From contig CAMLIF010000004.1 in assembly GCA_946479985.1 (NCBI GenBank), forward strand, positions 24,976 through 88,975: a stretch of DNA of 64,000 nucleotides, in the 5' to 3' direction. Below are positions 25,195 to 33,460 of the stretch, piece after piece (positions within the stretch are counted from its first letter, which is position 1; each line of letters opens with the position of its first letter). The DNA comes from an uncultured Flavobacteriales bacterium (GTDB lineage Bacteria > Bacteroidota > Bacteroidia > Flavobacteriales > Crocinitomicaceae). Both the position numbers and the translations under genes were made by a program. Under the pieces are notes generated by a model. That model had not been told where the DNA came from and searched no databases. It saw nothing but the letters and a program-made list of their open reading frames with translations.

Positions 25195-26596
25195 TTGGAC
25201 CGTTTGGTTTACGCGGGTTTCTACGTTTGTTGAAGCGCTTTTTCGGAGCTCCGCCTTCTGTTTTTGCCTCCGGATTCTGACCTGCAGTTGCCTGGTTCGC
25301 TGGATTCGGATTCTCAGCACGTTCCGGTCTCGGACCTTTCTGTCCTTGTGGTCGCGGATGATTGTGCTGAGGTTTCTTCGGTTGCTGTCCGACTGCGGGA
25401 GCGGTTTTCACTTCTGCGCCTGCCGGACGAGCCGGTTGGTTTACAGCGTTAGCCTGTCCCTGAGGTTTCTTTTTCTTTTTCTTCTTGTTGTTTGAAGTAA
25501 ACTTATTATCAAAACGATTTAAGGAATCCTGACCAACAACATTGTCGTAATCCGGTTCTTTTTTCTCAATTATACGCTCAAATTCTTTCAAATCCTGAGG
25601 TTTTTTGCCCTCCTGATTCATCTTCAGAATTTCTTTAACGCGTTCAGGCGTTAATGGTACAAGTGCAGGAGCAAAAGCACCTTCTTCGTGCAATATGTAC
25701 CACATCTGTCGCTTGAAAACGTCGGTTTTTACGTGATTGGCGAAACCCTTAACTGTTTGCAGTTTGGCCTCTGTAGAAGGGAACGATTTGATCGCATCCA
25801 GATACATATCCAATTCGTAGTTCAAACAACATTTCAATTTACCACATTGTCCGGCTAATTTCTGCGGGTTAAGTGATAATTGCTGATAACGCGCTGCGGA
25901 AGTTGATACTGATCTGAAATCTGTTAACCAGGTAGAACAGCACAATTCGCGGCCACATGAACCAATTCCGCCCAAACGCTGAGCCTCCTGGCGTGAACCG
26001 ATCTGGCGCATTTCAATGCGGATTTTGAATTTATCCGCCATGTCTTTGATCAACTGACGGAAATCTACACGCCCTTCAGCGGTATAGTAGAATGTTGCTT
26101 TTGTCAGATCGCCCTGGTACTCAACATCAGAAATTTTCATTTCCAATCCTAAGTTCACTGCCAGAGTACGCGCCTGGAACATAACCTCGCGCTCAAGAGC
26201 ACGAGCCTCGCCCCAACGGTCGATGTCTTCCTGTGTCGCAATGCGAATGATCTTTCTGGCTTCCATTGGTTTCAATGAAGGCGCTTTTTTCTTGACCTGT
26301 ATTCTGGCTAATTCTCCAACAACCGAGACGATTCCGATATCGAATCCCGGACTAGCTTCAACTGCAACTGCATCTCCTACCTGGAGTGAAAGGTTTTTCG
26401 CATTGCGGTAAAACGACTTTCTGCTGTTTTTAAAGCGTATTTCTAGTATATCGTATGGAGCTTGTCCGCTTGGAAGCTGCATATTTGCTAACCAATCGAA
26501 GACTCCTAATTTGTTGCATCCGCCAGAACTACAGGTCCCGTTATTTTTACAGCCTCGGGGCGTACCGCCTCCGCTGCTACATGAGGAACATGCCAT
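25172..26596 (-). CDS. RicT/PSP1-domain protein with Cys-rich N-terminus and basic tail
   Basis: A 474-residue protein. It begins with a Cys/Gly-rich tail (CSSCSSGGG, CKNNGTC), then a PSP1 C-terminal domain at about residues 55-300 with the conserved Cys cluster GGIGSCGRELCCSTWL and GQCGKLKCCLNYE, as in RicT/YaaT, which in Bacillus forms a [4Fe-4S] complex affecting RNA processing. After residue 370 the chain is low-complexity Lys/Pro/Asn/Gln. The gene follows the delta-prime subunit gene by 36 bases, the same pairing as yaaT-holB in Bacillus. The role here is inferred from the family. Confidence 0.85.
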   Translation of the reverse strand: MACSSCSSGGGTPRGCKNNGTCSSGGCNKLGVFDWLANMQLPSGQAPYDILEIRFKNSRKSFYRNAKNLSLQVGDAVAVEASPGFDIGIVSVVGELARIQVKKKAPSLKPMEARKIIRIATQEDIDRWGEARALEREVMFQARTLAVNLGLEMKISDVEYQGDLTKATFYYTAEGRVDFRQLIKDMADKFKIRIEMRQIGSRQEAQRLGGIGSCGRELCCSTWLTDFRSVSTSAARYQQLSLNPQKLAGQCGKLKCCLNYELDMYLDAIKSFPSTEAKLQTVKGFANHVKTDVFKRQMWYILHEEGAFAPALVPLTPERVKEILKMNQEGKKPQDLKEFERIIEKKEPDYDNVVGQDSLNRFDNKFTSNNKKKKKKKPQGQANAVNQPARPAGAEVKTAPAVGQQPKKPQHNHPRPQGQKGPRPERAENPNPANQATAGQNPEAKTEGGAPKKRFNKRRNPRKPNGPNEKPDNQ

Positions 26597-26632
26597 AGTT
26601 ATGATTTTGTTGTAAAAATAAGAAATATTGTC

Positions 26633-27748
26633 CTATGCTTTGTGAATGAAGCGCATGACTTGAAAACACAGATTTGTGAATAACAGCTGACCGTGAGCAT
26701 TTCTGTTCAGTTGATAGTGAGCGGTAGTAAACAACTCCATAAAATCGAGGCAGTTGTTATTGTTGATGAATCGCGCAAAATTTGACAAAAATTGTGCTTC
26801 TTCCGGCGATACGCGCACCAACATTTCCTCCGTGTAATTTTTGAGTAAACTTTGACGGACCATATGCAGGGAATAATCCACGAAAACTTTTTGGTCTTCT
26901 CGTGATTTTATGCCGATTGCGCCAACCCAATCAAGCATGGCGTTGACATCTTTTTTGAAGCAGGCACGCATCATTTGAATGAATAATTCTCGGTTTTCTA
27001 CCGTGTCGCCCGCGTGCGAGTAGTTGTTAATTGCAGTTAGCAAACTTCCTTCTGCCCGTGCAGCCAATGAAATGGAGACATCTCTGGAAGCACCCATTTT
27101 CTCCAGTTCATGGGTAAGAATATCCAGAGAATACGATGGAACCCGAACTACCTGTGTGCGCGACAAAATAGTAGGAAGCAACTGTGTTGTTCCTTCGGCC
27201 AACAAGAGAAAAATAGTTTTTGGCTGTGGTTCTTCCAATAATTTCAGCAGTTTATTGGCGCAGGTTTCATTCATTGCTTCGGCCTGAAACATGATAATTA
27301 CCTTGTAACCGCCCTCGAAAGAACGAAGGGTTGTCTTTTTGATGATGCTTGCACTTTCATCGGTCCCGATAATTGGTTTCGTTCCTTTTTCATCCATGTA
27401 TTTCCACCAGTCGTGGGCGCTGAACAATGGATTTTCAATGACAAAAGAACGCCACTGGCTCAGAAAACCATCCGAAACCTTCGATTTTGACTGAACTGTT
27501 GGAAACGAAAAGTGCAAATCAGGATGCTGCAAAGTTTTTACTTTCCGGCACGAAGCACATTCACCGCAGCTGTCTTTTGGTGTTTTGTTTTCGCAAAACA
27601 AGTATTGAACATAGGCAAGTGCCAGGGGCAGGGTACTGTGTCCGAAATTCCCGAGGAACAATTGGGCATGACTGATCTTATCGGATTGTATTTCCTGAAC
27701 GATGTGATTTTTTACTTCTTCTTGACCGACAATTTCCGAAAAACGCAT
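26633..27748 (-). CDS. DNA polymerase III delta-prime subunit (HolB-like)
   Basis: A 371-residue clamp-loader-type protein. The N-terminus VGQEEVKNHIVQEIQSDKISHAQLFLG is typical of delta-prime. The P-loop position reads GNFGHSTL and lacks the Lys of a working Walker A, as expected for delta-prime, which does not hydrolyse ATP. A zinc module CGECASC with an upstream Cys lies near residues 52-70, and NKLLKLLEEP plus the SRTQVVRVP sensor region follow. It opens the minus-strand gene train. Confidence 0.88.
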   Translation of the reverse strand: MRFSEIVGQEEVKNHIVQEIQSDKISHAQLFLGNFGHSTLPLALAYVQYLFCENKTPKDSCGECASCRKVKTLQHPDLHFSFPTVQSKSKVSDGFLSQWRSFVIENPLFSAHDWWKYMDEKGTKPIIGTDESASIIKKTTLRSFEGGYKVIIMFQAEAMNETCANKLLKLLEEPQPKTIFLLLAEGTTQLLPTILSRTQVVRVPSYSLDILTHELEKMGASRDVSISLAARAEGSLLTAINNYSHAGDTVENRELFIQMMRACFKKDVNAMLDWVGAIGIKSREDQKVFVDYSLHMVRQSLLKNYTEEMLVRVSPEEAQFLSNFARFINNNNCLDFMELFTTAHYQLNRNAHGQLLFTNLCFQVMRFIHKA

Positions 27749-27981
27749 GGGTAAAATTAAAATTTAAAACGCAAAGTCCTGCCTTTTGATAAGCTATCGG
27801 ACGTTTCTTTTCCCTCGAATCCACAGATTCAAAAAAAGAAGGAGTCCAAAAAGGAATTGTGGAAGTAAATTCAAACATGGAATAATAGTTGCAAAAGCGT
27901 TGGAACAGAATCGGAAAATCTATGCGGGTACAGATTCGAACCGATTAATTTGTAAATTAGAAAACTAAAATTGTGAAAACC
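27749..27981. other. Divergent intergenic region
   Basis: About 230 bases between the delta-prime gene and the coiled-coil protein gene. It must hold both promoters, but no full consensus promoter is visible. A GATTCGAAC element resembles a tRNA T-loop but no tRNA folds here. Confidence 0.3.
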
Positions 27982-28653
27982 ATGAATAAACTATTCTCCG
28001 TAATCAGTGTTTTAACGGTGGCATCTTCCGTTTCATTTTCCTGGTCGCAGGAAGTCAAAGTAGATGAAAAATCAGTTTCTTTTAGCAACGGTAGTCATTC
28101 TGCCATTGTAGTTACTATTCCTTATGCCTCTAAAGATGTTGTTGAAAAAGAGCTGAAAGGCGAAATGAAAGATTGGGGCGGGAAGTTCGAATCTACGAAA
28201 GGCGAGTACATTGCGGTGCAAGCTTCTATGAAAGCCATGGGTGATAAATCATTTGACGGATACGCGAAAGTAATTGAAAGCGGCGATGTTGTTCAGGTTG
28301 CGTTTGCAGTTGATCTTGGCGGAGCCTATATGTCGAGCAGCGAACACAGCGCCCAATACAAAGTAATCAAAGACAAAGCTCAAAAATTCGGTATCAAGGC
28401 AGCGAATGAAGGAGTTGCAACTGAGTTAGCCCTTGAAGCGAAATTGTTGAAAGACATGGAGAAAGAAAAAGGCGACCTGGAGAAATCAATCGAAAGTTCT
28501 AAAAAGGATATTGAAGATTACAAGCAAAGAATTGCCGACGCTGAGCAAAAAATCAAGGACAACGAAGGTGCACTTTCCAAAAAAGGGGAAGATATCACAA
28601 CTCAAACCGGTAAAATTGCCGAAGTAGAGAAGAAGAAAAAAGCGATCAAGTGA
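27982..28653 (+). CDS. Hypothetical secreted protein with C-terminal coiled coil
   Basis: A 223-residue protein with a signal peptide (cleaved near FSWSQ). Residues 25-145 are a mixed alpha/beta region, and residues 150-223 a charged coiled coil (EKEKGDLEKSIESSKKDIEDY). It starts at ATG 27982; a GTG three codons earlier is in frame. No family is recognised. It has its own terminator. Confidence 0.6.
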   Translation: MNKLFSVISVLTVASSVSFSWSQEVKVDEKSVSFSNGSHSAIVVTIPYASKDVVEKELKGEMKDWGGKFESTKGEYIAVQASMKAMGDKSFDGYAKVIESGDVVQVAFAVDLGGAYMSSSEHSAQYKVIKDKAQKFGIKAANEGVATELALEAKLLKDMEKEKGDLEKSIESSKKDIEDYKQRIADAEQKIKDNEGALSKKGEDITTQTGKIAEVEKKKKAIK

Positions 28654-28702
28654 ACAAAGTCTGACGCCCGAAAGGCAAAGAAAAGGAACAAATAATAAAT
28701 GG

Positions 28703-28733
28703 AAAGGAGCACTTGATAGAGTGCTCCTTTTTT
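28703..28733 (+). terminator. Intrinsic terminator
   Basis: Perfect 11-bp stem AAAGGAGCACT (28703-28713)/AGTGCTCCTTT (28720-28730), 6-nt loop, then more T. It ends the coiled-coil protein transcript. Confidence 0.85.
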
Positions 28734-28761
28734 GTTGATTAATGGGTGGTATTTTGCTTGA

Positions 28762-29478
28762 ATGAAATTAAAAGGATTTATTCTGATATTAATTTGTTTC
28801 GTGTTTTTATCTTGTAAGACTAAACGAACCAAAAAGGTTGATTTGGTCGGATTAGTTCCAATTCATGCCTGCTTTTTCGGATTAAACAAACCTTCAAATC
28901 GAATTTCTAAAAAACCTGAAACGCTCTATTTCGAAAACTTTTACGAACAGTTATCGGAGCAATTCAATATTGCGGTTTCAATTACGGAATTGAATGACAA
29001 TTTTGTTACATCTAAAATCTGTGTTTCAATTCTTGATAAGAATGATTCACTGCGACAAATAATTCAGGTAAATGCTGAAGTTGTAGGTCCAATCAGGGAT
29101 GTTTCTCATGTTCGTTCTTATGAAACTCGTTTCAACGAGCACAGAAAACTCGAAGATCCGGAGTTTCACGGTGAAATTGTAATTGGCGATTTTAATTTTG
29201 ATTCTTTAAGTGATATTGCAATTGTAGATTTAATCCCAATGAGTGGAACACCAAGTTATACTTATTATTTACAGAAGGAAAATCTGAATTTTGAATTTGA
29301 TTCCTATTTGACAAATGAGGTGGGGAATTTGCCCCAAAAGATGAATTCATCAAAAAAAATCTTCATGGCATATTATCATACCGGTTGTTGTGCTCAAACC
29401 TATCGTTATTTCAAATTTGATGAAAACGGCAAATGCAGATTGACCTATACAAAAGAAATTGATTTGAACAGAGAATGA
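28762..29478 (+). CDS. Hypothetical lipoprotein with FG-GAP-like motif
   Basis: A 238-residue lipoprotein, signal ending VFLSC. Residues around 154-165 read GDFNFDSLSDIAIVD, the calcium-loop pattern of FG-GAP/VCBS-type and XAC2610-like proteins, followed by a CC pair in the TGCCAQTYRYF segment. Codon use is more AT-rich than in neighbouring genes, suggesting more recent arrival. Function unknown. Confidence 0.6.
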   Translation: MKLKGFILILICFVFLSCKTKRTKKVDLVGLVPIHACFFGLNKPSNRISKKPETLYFENFYEQLSEQFNIAVSITELNDNFVTSKICVSILDKNDSLRQIIQVNAEVVGPIRDVSHVRSYETRFNEHRKLEDPEFHGEIVIGDFNFDSLSDIAIVDLIPMSGTPSYTYYLQKENLNFEFDSYLTNEVGNLPQKMNSSKKIFMAYYHTGCCAQTYRYFKFDENGKCRLTYTKEIDLNRE

Positions 29479-29491
29479 CGACAAAGTGACT

Positions 29492-29524
29492 TTTGTCTAA
29501 AGTCTCTAGTCTTTCTTACATTTG
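29492..29524 (+). promoter_or_regulatory. Promoter TTTG-N21-TACATTTG of the glycosyltransferase gene
   Basis: TTTG at 29492-29495 and TACATTTG at 29517-29524, a complete consensus. The start ATG at 29529 is only four bases after the -7 box, so the transcript may be leaderless or nearly so. Confidence 0.6.
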
Positions 29525-29528
29525 CCCA

Positions 29529-30515
29529 ATGAAAATCCTCATTATACGTTTCAGTTCTATTGGAGATGTAGTTTTAACTACGCCGGTGGTGCGTTGCATC
29601 AAACAGCAGCTTGGAGCCGAGGTTCATTTCATTACCAAAAAATCGTTCCAAACGGTTTTGGAAAACAATCCGCACATCGACAAATTAATCACAATTGAAA
29701 AGTCGATAGACGAGGTGATGGAAGATCTGAGATCTGAGAATTACGATTACGTGGTCGACCTGCACCACAACATTCGTACACTCCGGTTAAAGCGAAAGCT
29801 CGGTGTAAAATCTTATGCATTTCCGAAGAAAAACATTGCCAAATTCCTTCTGACCAATTTCAAGATTAACCGAATGCCGAAAGTTCACGTGGTAGATCGG
29901 TATTTTGAAACTGTGAAGGAACTTGGAGTAAAGAATGATTTACTTCCGTGTGATCTCTTTTTAACTCCCGAAGACGAAGTGAACCTGCAGGAATATGGTT
30001 TGGAAAATAAAGCATATACTGCTGTGGCAATGGGTGCACAATTCGCTACGAAACAAATGCCGGTTGAACTCATGGCTCAGGTTTTGGATAAAGTGAATGC
30101 GCCGATTGTTTTGTTGGGAGGGCCTATGGACCATGAGCGCAGTTCGGCACTCGCAAAAGCTTTAAACCGGGATAATTTAATTGATTTTTGCGGAAAACTG
30201 AGTTTGAGGCAATCGGCATTTATGACGAAACACGCTGCTGTATTGTTAACCGGCGATACCGGATTGATGCATCTTGCAAGCTGTTTTGAAACTCCGGTTG
30301 TAAGTGTTTGGGGCAACACTGTTCCTGATTTTGGAATGTACACTTATGCCCCAGCAAAACCGCAAAACTATACAATCCACGAAGTAAATGGTTTGTCGTG
30401 CCGGCCGTGTTCCAAAATAGGATACCAGGAGTGTCCGAAAAAGCATTTTAAATGTATGCTGGATCAGGACCCGGAGAAGATTTCAGGAGATTTGAATAAA
30501 AGAATTATTGTGTAG
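29529..30515 (+). CDS. Glycosyltransferase family 9 (heptosyltransferase-like)
   Basis: A 328-residue GT9/GT-B enzyme of the kind that adds heptose to lipopolysaccharide core. It starts MKILIIRFSSIGDVVLTTP, the GT9 opening; TDTGLMH-type residues appear as GDTGLMHLASCFETPVVSVWGNT in the C-terminal nucleotide-binding half. The C-terminal CRPCSKIGYQECP region carries several Cys common in this family. The start is the ATG just after the promoter box; a longer frame upstream lies within the promoter. Confidence 0.9.
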   Translation: MKILIIRFSSIGDVVLTTPVVRCIKQQLGAEVHFITKKSFQTVLENNPHIDKLITIEKSIDEVMEDLRSENYDYVVDLHHNIRTLRLKRKLGVKSYAFPKKNIAKFLLTNFKINRMPKVHVVDRYFETVKELGVKNDLLPCDLFLTPEDEVNLQEYGLENKAYTAVAMGAQFATKQMPVELMAQVLDKVNAPIVLLGGPMDHERSSALAKALNRDNLIDFCGKLSLRQSAFMTKHAAVLLTGDTGLMHLASCFETPVVSVWGNTVPDFGMYTYAPAKPQNYTIHEVNGLSCRPCSKIGYQECPKKHFKCMLDQDPEKISGDLNKRIIV

Positions 30516-30540
30516 GGGAAGGTCGCGACCTTCCCTACAC
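30510..30540. terminator. Long hairpin between convergent genes
   Basis: A 15-bp inverted repeat with one bulged G: GTGTAGGG...AAGGTCG then CGACCTTCCCTACAC. It overlaps the stop codon of the glycosyltransferase gene and faces the thioesterase gene, so it can end transcription from both sides. It lacks a T tract. The arm sequence is the kind seen in dispersed intergenic repeats. Confidence 0.55.
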
Positions 30541-30558
30541 CGTTTCATGAAATAAAAA

Positions 30559-31068
30559 TTATTCAAACAATTTCTTCAATTCAGTCGCATCCGCCGGATT
30601 CATTTTTCCCGCCAGGATCAGTGCCAGTTGTTTTCTTCTTAGTGCGCCTTCGTAACGTGAGATTTCTTCAACCGTTTCTGGAACAAGCTCCGGTACCTGG
30701 ATAGGTCCGCCGTTTTGATCTACAGCTACAAAAGTATAAATGGCCTCGTTCGACTTTTTCCGAACACCCGTTACGTTATCTTCTACAAATACGTCTACAA
30801 AAACTTCCATAGAAGAAGAAAATGCGCGTGAAACTTTCGCCTCCAAAGTCACAATGGATGCATGATTAATTGGCGACGTGAAGCTTACATTGTTCACATT
30901 AGCAGTTACAACCACGCGTTTGCAGTGACGATGAGCCGAAACACTCGAAATTTCATCCATCCAGGCTAATAACTGACCTCCGAATAAATTTCCTAAAGTA
31001 TTGGTGTCGTTGGGTAGTACGACTTTCGTGGTAATAGCAAGCGTCTCTGATGGAGTTCTTGACTTCAT
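30559..31068 (-). CDS. Acyl-CoA thioesterase, hotdog fold
   Basis: A 169-residue protein of the YciA/BACH type that hydrolyses acyl-CoA to free acid and CoA. The signature NTLGNLFGGQLLAWMDE with catalytic Asn/Asp lies near residues 21-37, followed by VVTANVNNVSFTSPI and a helical C-terminus. The ATG of MKSRTPSE is used because a promoter box lies just upstream. It stands alone, divergent from the isomerase gene. Confidence 0.88.
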   Translation of the reverse strand: MKSRTPSETLAITTKVVLPNDTNTLGNLFGGQLLAWMDEISSVSAHRHCKRVVVTANVNNVSFTSPINHASIVTLEAKVSRAFSSSMEVFVDVFVEDNVTGVRKKSNEAIYTFVAVDQNGGPIQVPELVPETVEEISRYEGALRRKQLALILAGKMNPADATELKKLFE

Positions 31069-31081
31069 TTCTTTTTTTGCC

Positions 31082-31115
31082 CAAAGGTACAATTTCTTCC
31101 ATCGGCAGAAGTCAA
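31082..31115 (-). promoter_or_regulatory. Promoter of the thioesterase gene
   Basis: On the minus strand: TTG (31113-31115), 23 bases, TACCTTTG (31082-31089), 13 bases before the ATG. Confidence 0.5.
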
Positions 31116-31179
31116 AAAAAAGAGAAGTTAAATTGCACAAAATCTTCCCATTCAATGATTCTTTAAATTACCTGTTTCA

Positions 31180-31210
31180 TTGGCGATTCTCAATTGAATT
31201 GGTATATTTA
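31180..31210 (+). promoter_or_regulatory. Promoter of the isomerase gene
   Basis: TTG (31180-31182), 20 bases, TATATTTA (31203-31210), one mismatch from TAnnTTTG; the ATG is 17 bases downstream. Confidence 0.45.
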
Positions 31211-31227
31211 CGCCAGATTTTAGAACT

Positions 31228-32211
31228 ATGAATAATCTTATTGCGGCATTTCCTGATAACCTTATTGAAGCACTTCAAATAGCTGATAACGCAAGTATAC
31301 AACCTTTGAAAGATGAGGTTACTTCAGTTGTAATCTGTGGAATGGGTGGCTCGGGAATTGGCGGAAAGATTGTTTCGCAATGGATTTCTAACTATGCATC
31401 TATCCCGGTTCTATTCGTTCAGGATTACGAATTACCTGCATTTATTACTGAAAAAACGCTGGTAATCGGTTCGTCGTATTCCGGAAACACGGAAGAAACG
31501 TTGATTTCTCTTTTAGAAGCAAAAGAACGTGGTTCGAGAATTATCGGAATTTGTTCCGGCGGTGAATTGAAAAACTTTTGTGCAGCAAATAATTACGATT
31601 GTGTTGTAGTACCCGGAGGAAATCCGCCGAGAACTGCGCTGGCTTTTTCAATGGTTCAGCTAACGGCTATTTTCGTGAAATTAGGATTGGCTCCTGCGAA
31701 ATTGTTAACCGAGATTCAAAAAGGACATGATCTGATCGTGAGCCAAAGTGATTCGATTAAACAAGAAGCACATCAGATTGCAAAACAGTTACTGGGTAAA
31801 GTTGTAGGAGTGTACGCCGGAGCAGATTACGAAGGAATCGCCATTCGTACCAAACAGCAGTTCAACGAAAACTCAAAAGAATTGTGCTGGCAGCATGTTA
31901 TTCCCGAAATGAATCACAACGAATTAGTTGGCTGGGGCGACGGAGACGAACGTTTTGCCGCATTGTTCCTGCATACATCTGATCTGAACAAACGCAATGA
32001 ACGCCGCTTTAATATTTCTGTTGAGGTTGTAAAATCAAAAACTCCGCACGTTGTTGTAGTAGAAGCAAAAGGCGATTCCCAGGTTGAGCGAAGTATTTAC
32101 TTAATTCATCTGGTTGACTGGACTTCGTTGTACTGGAGCGATCTGAAAGGCGGCGATCCGATTGAGATCAAAGTGATTGATTACCTGAAAAACGAATTGT
32201 CGAAGTTGTAA
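31228..32211 (+). CDS. Bifunctional phosphoglucose/phosphomannose isomerase
   Basis: A 327-residue SIS-domain isomerase interconverting glucose-6-P or mannose-6-P with fructose-6-P. Motifs: ICGMGGSGIGGKI (36-48), GSSYSGNTEET near 90 for phosphate binding, PGGNPPRTALAFS (about 130), and EMNHNELVGW with the catalytic Glu/His near 230. Length matches the PGI/PMI family rather than classical Pgi. It may supply mannose-6-P or fructose-6-P to sugar-nucleotide synthesis. Confidence 0.9.
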   Translation: MNNLIAAFPDNLIEALQIADNASIQPLKDEVTSVVICGMGGSGIGGKIVSQWISNYASIPVLFVQDYELPAFITEKTLVIGSSYSGNTEETLISLLEAKERGSRIIGICSGGELKNFCAANNYDCVVVPGGNPPRTALAFSMVQLTAIFVKLGLAPAKLLTEIQKGHDLIVSQSDSIKQEAHQIAKQLLGKVVGVYAGADYEGIAIRTKQQFNENSKELCWQHVIPEMNHNELVGWGDGDERFAALFLHTSDLNKRNERRFNISVEVVKSKTPHVVVVEAKGDSQVERSIYLIHLVDWTSLYWSDLKGGDPIEIKVIDYLKNELSKL

Positions 32212-32220
32212 GCAAAGAAA

Positions 32221-32259
32221 AAGCGACCAAAATAGCTGATGAACTATTTATGATCGCTT
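32221..32259. terminator. Imperfect hairpin between convergent genes
   Basis: AAGCGA (32221-32226) pairs with TCGCTT (32254-32259), with an inner AATAG/CTATT pair. It is a probable shared terminator for the isomerase and the lipoprotein gene, without a long T tract. Confidence 0.4.
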
Positions 32260-32281
32260 AATTACTATTTACTTCTTATAG

Positions 32282-33088
32282 TTAGTCTGCAAAATCTCCT
32301 CCGGCATAAACCATATACTCGAAGTTATTGTCGTTTTTGATCTCGAAATTCACTTTCAATTTTCTTCCCAGGAACGAATCAGGATCTGAACTCAGTTCGA
32401 GAATCAGTGGATCTTTGTAATCGCAGCGCAATGCAGCTGTGTACGGATCATTCTTGCTGTTCTCACCAACAACTAAATAAGTTGCTCCGCCATCAAAAAC
32501 CAATCCCTGGAACGTACTTGCAAATTCCTTTTCTGAGTTTAGAGCGCGCATGGCACGATCAATTGTAATTCCGTGAAGAGCAACAGGCTTGTAAGCCATT
32601 ATCTCAGTATCTTCCTGGTAAGCACTTCGGCGTTCCTTTGTTTTCAGAACTTTGCCTTTAGCATCGTAGTAAGAAATCCGGTCTACAAATGAACCCGTTT
32701 TATCAGGCATAATTTCATCGATTAATTCTTGTGTGGCAAAAGGTTTCCCGCCGTTCAAGTAGTAAACGCGCGTGCCTTGAGATTTCCCTGAACCATCCGA
32801 AAAAAGCTCTTCAATTTTTAAGATCTGGTTGTCGCGATTCATATATCCGATCACCTGTACGAAAGATCCGTCAGTTTTTTGATATTTCATTGAACTGGCT
32901 AATTTCTCTGAAGTTGAAACAAGCGCATCAATTTCTACCATGCGGTTGTCCATGTCTGATTCATTCTCAAAGGACTTAACGATTTCGTCTTTTTTTGGGT
33001 CTTTGGTATTTGAGTCGTCACCGGAAGAACATGCCGTTAGGATTAGAGCAATCGGGAAAATATATTTTAACATGACTTTGGTTTTCAT
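32282..33088 (-). CDS. Hypothetical lipoprotein
   Basis: A 268-residue lipoprotein with signal ending LILTAC, followed by a Ser/Asp/Lys-rich tether. The mature protein is mixed alpha/beta with beta-strand pairs such as QVIGYMNRDNQILKIEELF. No family is recognised. TACTTTTA on the minus strand about 20 bases upstream is a one-mismatch -7 box. It has no co-transcribed partner. Confidence 0.6.
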   Translation of the reverse strand: MKTKVMLKYIFPIALILTACSSGDDSNTKDPKKDEIVKSFENESDMDNRMVEIDALVSTSEKLASSMKYQKTDGSFVQVIGYMNRDNQILKIEELFSDGSGKSQGTRVYYLNGGKPFATQELIDEIMPDKTGSFVDRISYYDAKGKVLKTKERRSAYQEDTEIMAYKPVALHGITIDRAMRALNSEKEFASTFQGLVFDGGATYLVVGENSKNDPYTAALRCDYKDPLILELSSDPDSFLGRKLKVNFEIKNDNNFEYMVYAGGDFAD

Positions 33089-33159
33089 TCTTAAATGTAT
33101 GTTTCGGTAAAAGTAACGAGAGAAATTTGAGAATTGATAAAAAACATGAGGATACTTAT

Positions 33160-33459
33160 CTAAGCCGCACTAACAGGCATAGGTTTAATATTCTCTAGTT
33201 CCTTCTCTTTTTGATTTTTCTCTTCTTCCAGATCATAGTCGTCCTGTAGCCCCAACCAGAATTTTGCACTTGTACCAAAGAACTTCGAGAATCGTAATGC
33301 AGTATCAGCTGTAATTCGTCTGTTACCCTTTATAATTTTGGAAATGCGTGTTTGCGGAAGAAAAGTCTCCTTTGCTAAATGATATGCGGAAATTTCCAAT
33401 GGAATTAAGAATTCCTCTTGTAAGATTTTACCGGGATGAATGTTGTTTGAGTTTTTCAT
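33160..33459 (-). CDS. higA: HigA-family antitoxin
   Basis: A 99-residue HigA-type antitoxin: IHPGKILQEEFLIPLEIS then the XRE helix-turn-helix (AYHLAKETFLPQTRISKII), ALRFSKFFGTSAKFWLGLQ, and an acidic/Lys-rich tail. This is the signature of HigBA/VapI-type addiction modules, where the antitoxin binds the toxin and represses the operon. The usual HigB (RelE-like) toxin is absent; the gene in the toxin position, one base upstream, is an FRG/ADP-ribosyltransferase-like protein. The start is the ATG of MKNSNNIH. Confidence 0.85.
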   Translation of the reverse strand: MKNSNNIHPGKILQEEFLIPLEISAYHLAKETFLPQTRISKIIKGNRRITADTALRFSKFFGTSAKFWLGLQDDYDLEEEKNQKEKELENIKPMPVSAA

Positions 33460-33460
33460 A

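Noticed and set aside
27925..27950. A tRNA-like T-loop (GGTTCGAATC on the minus strand)
   Set aside because: The bases flanking the loop do not pair into a 5-bp T stem, and no acceptor, D or anticodon arms are present.
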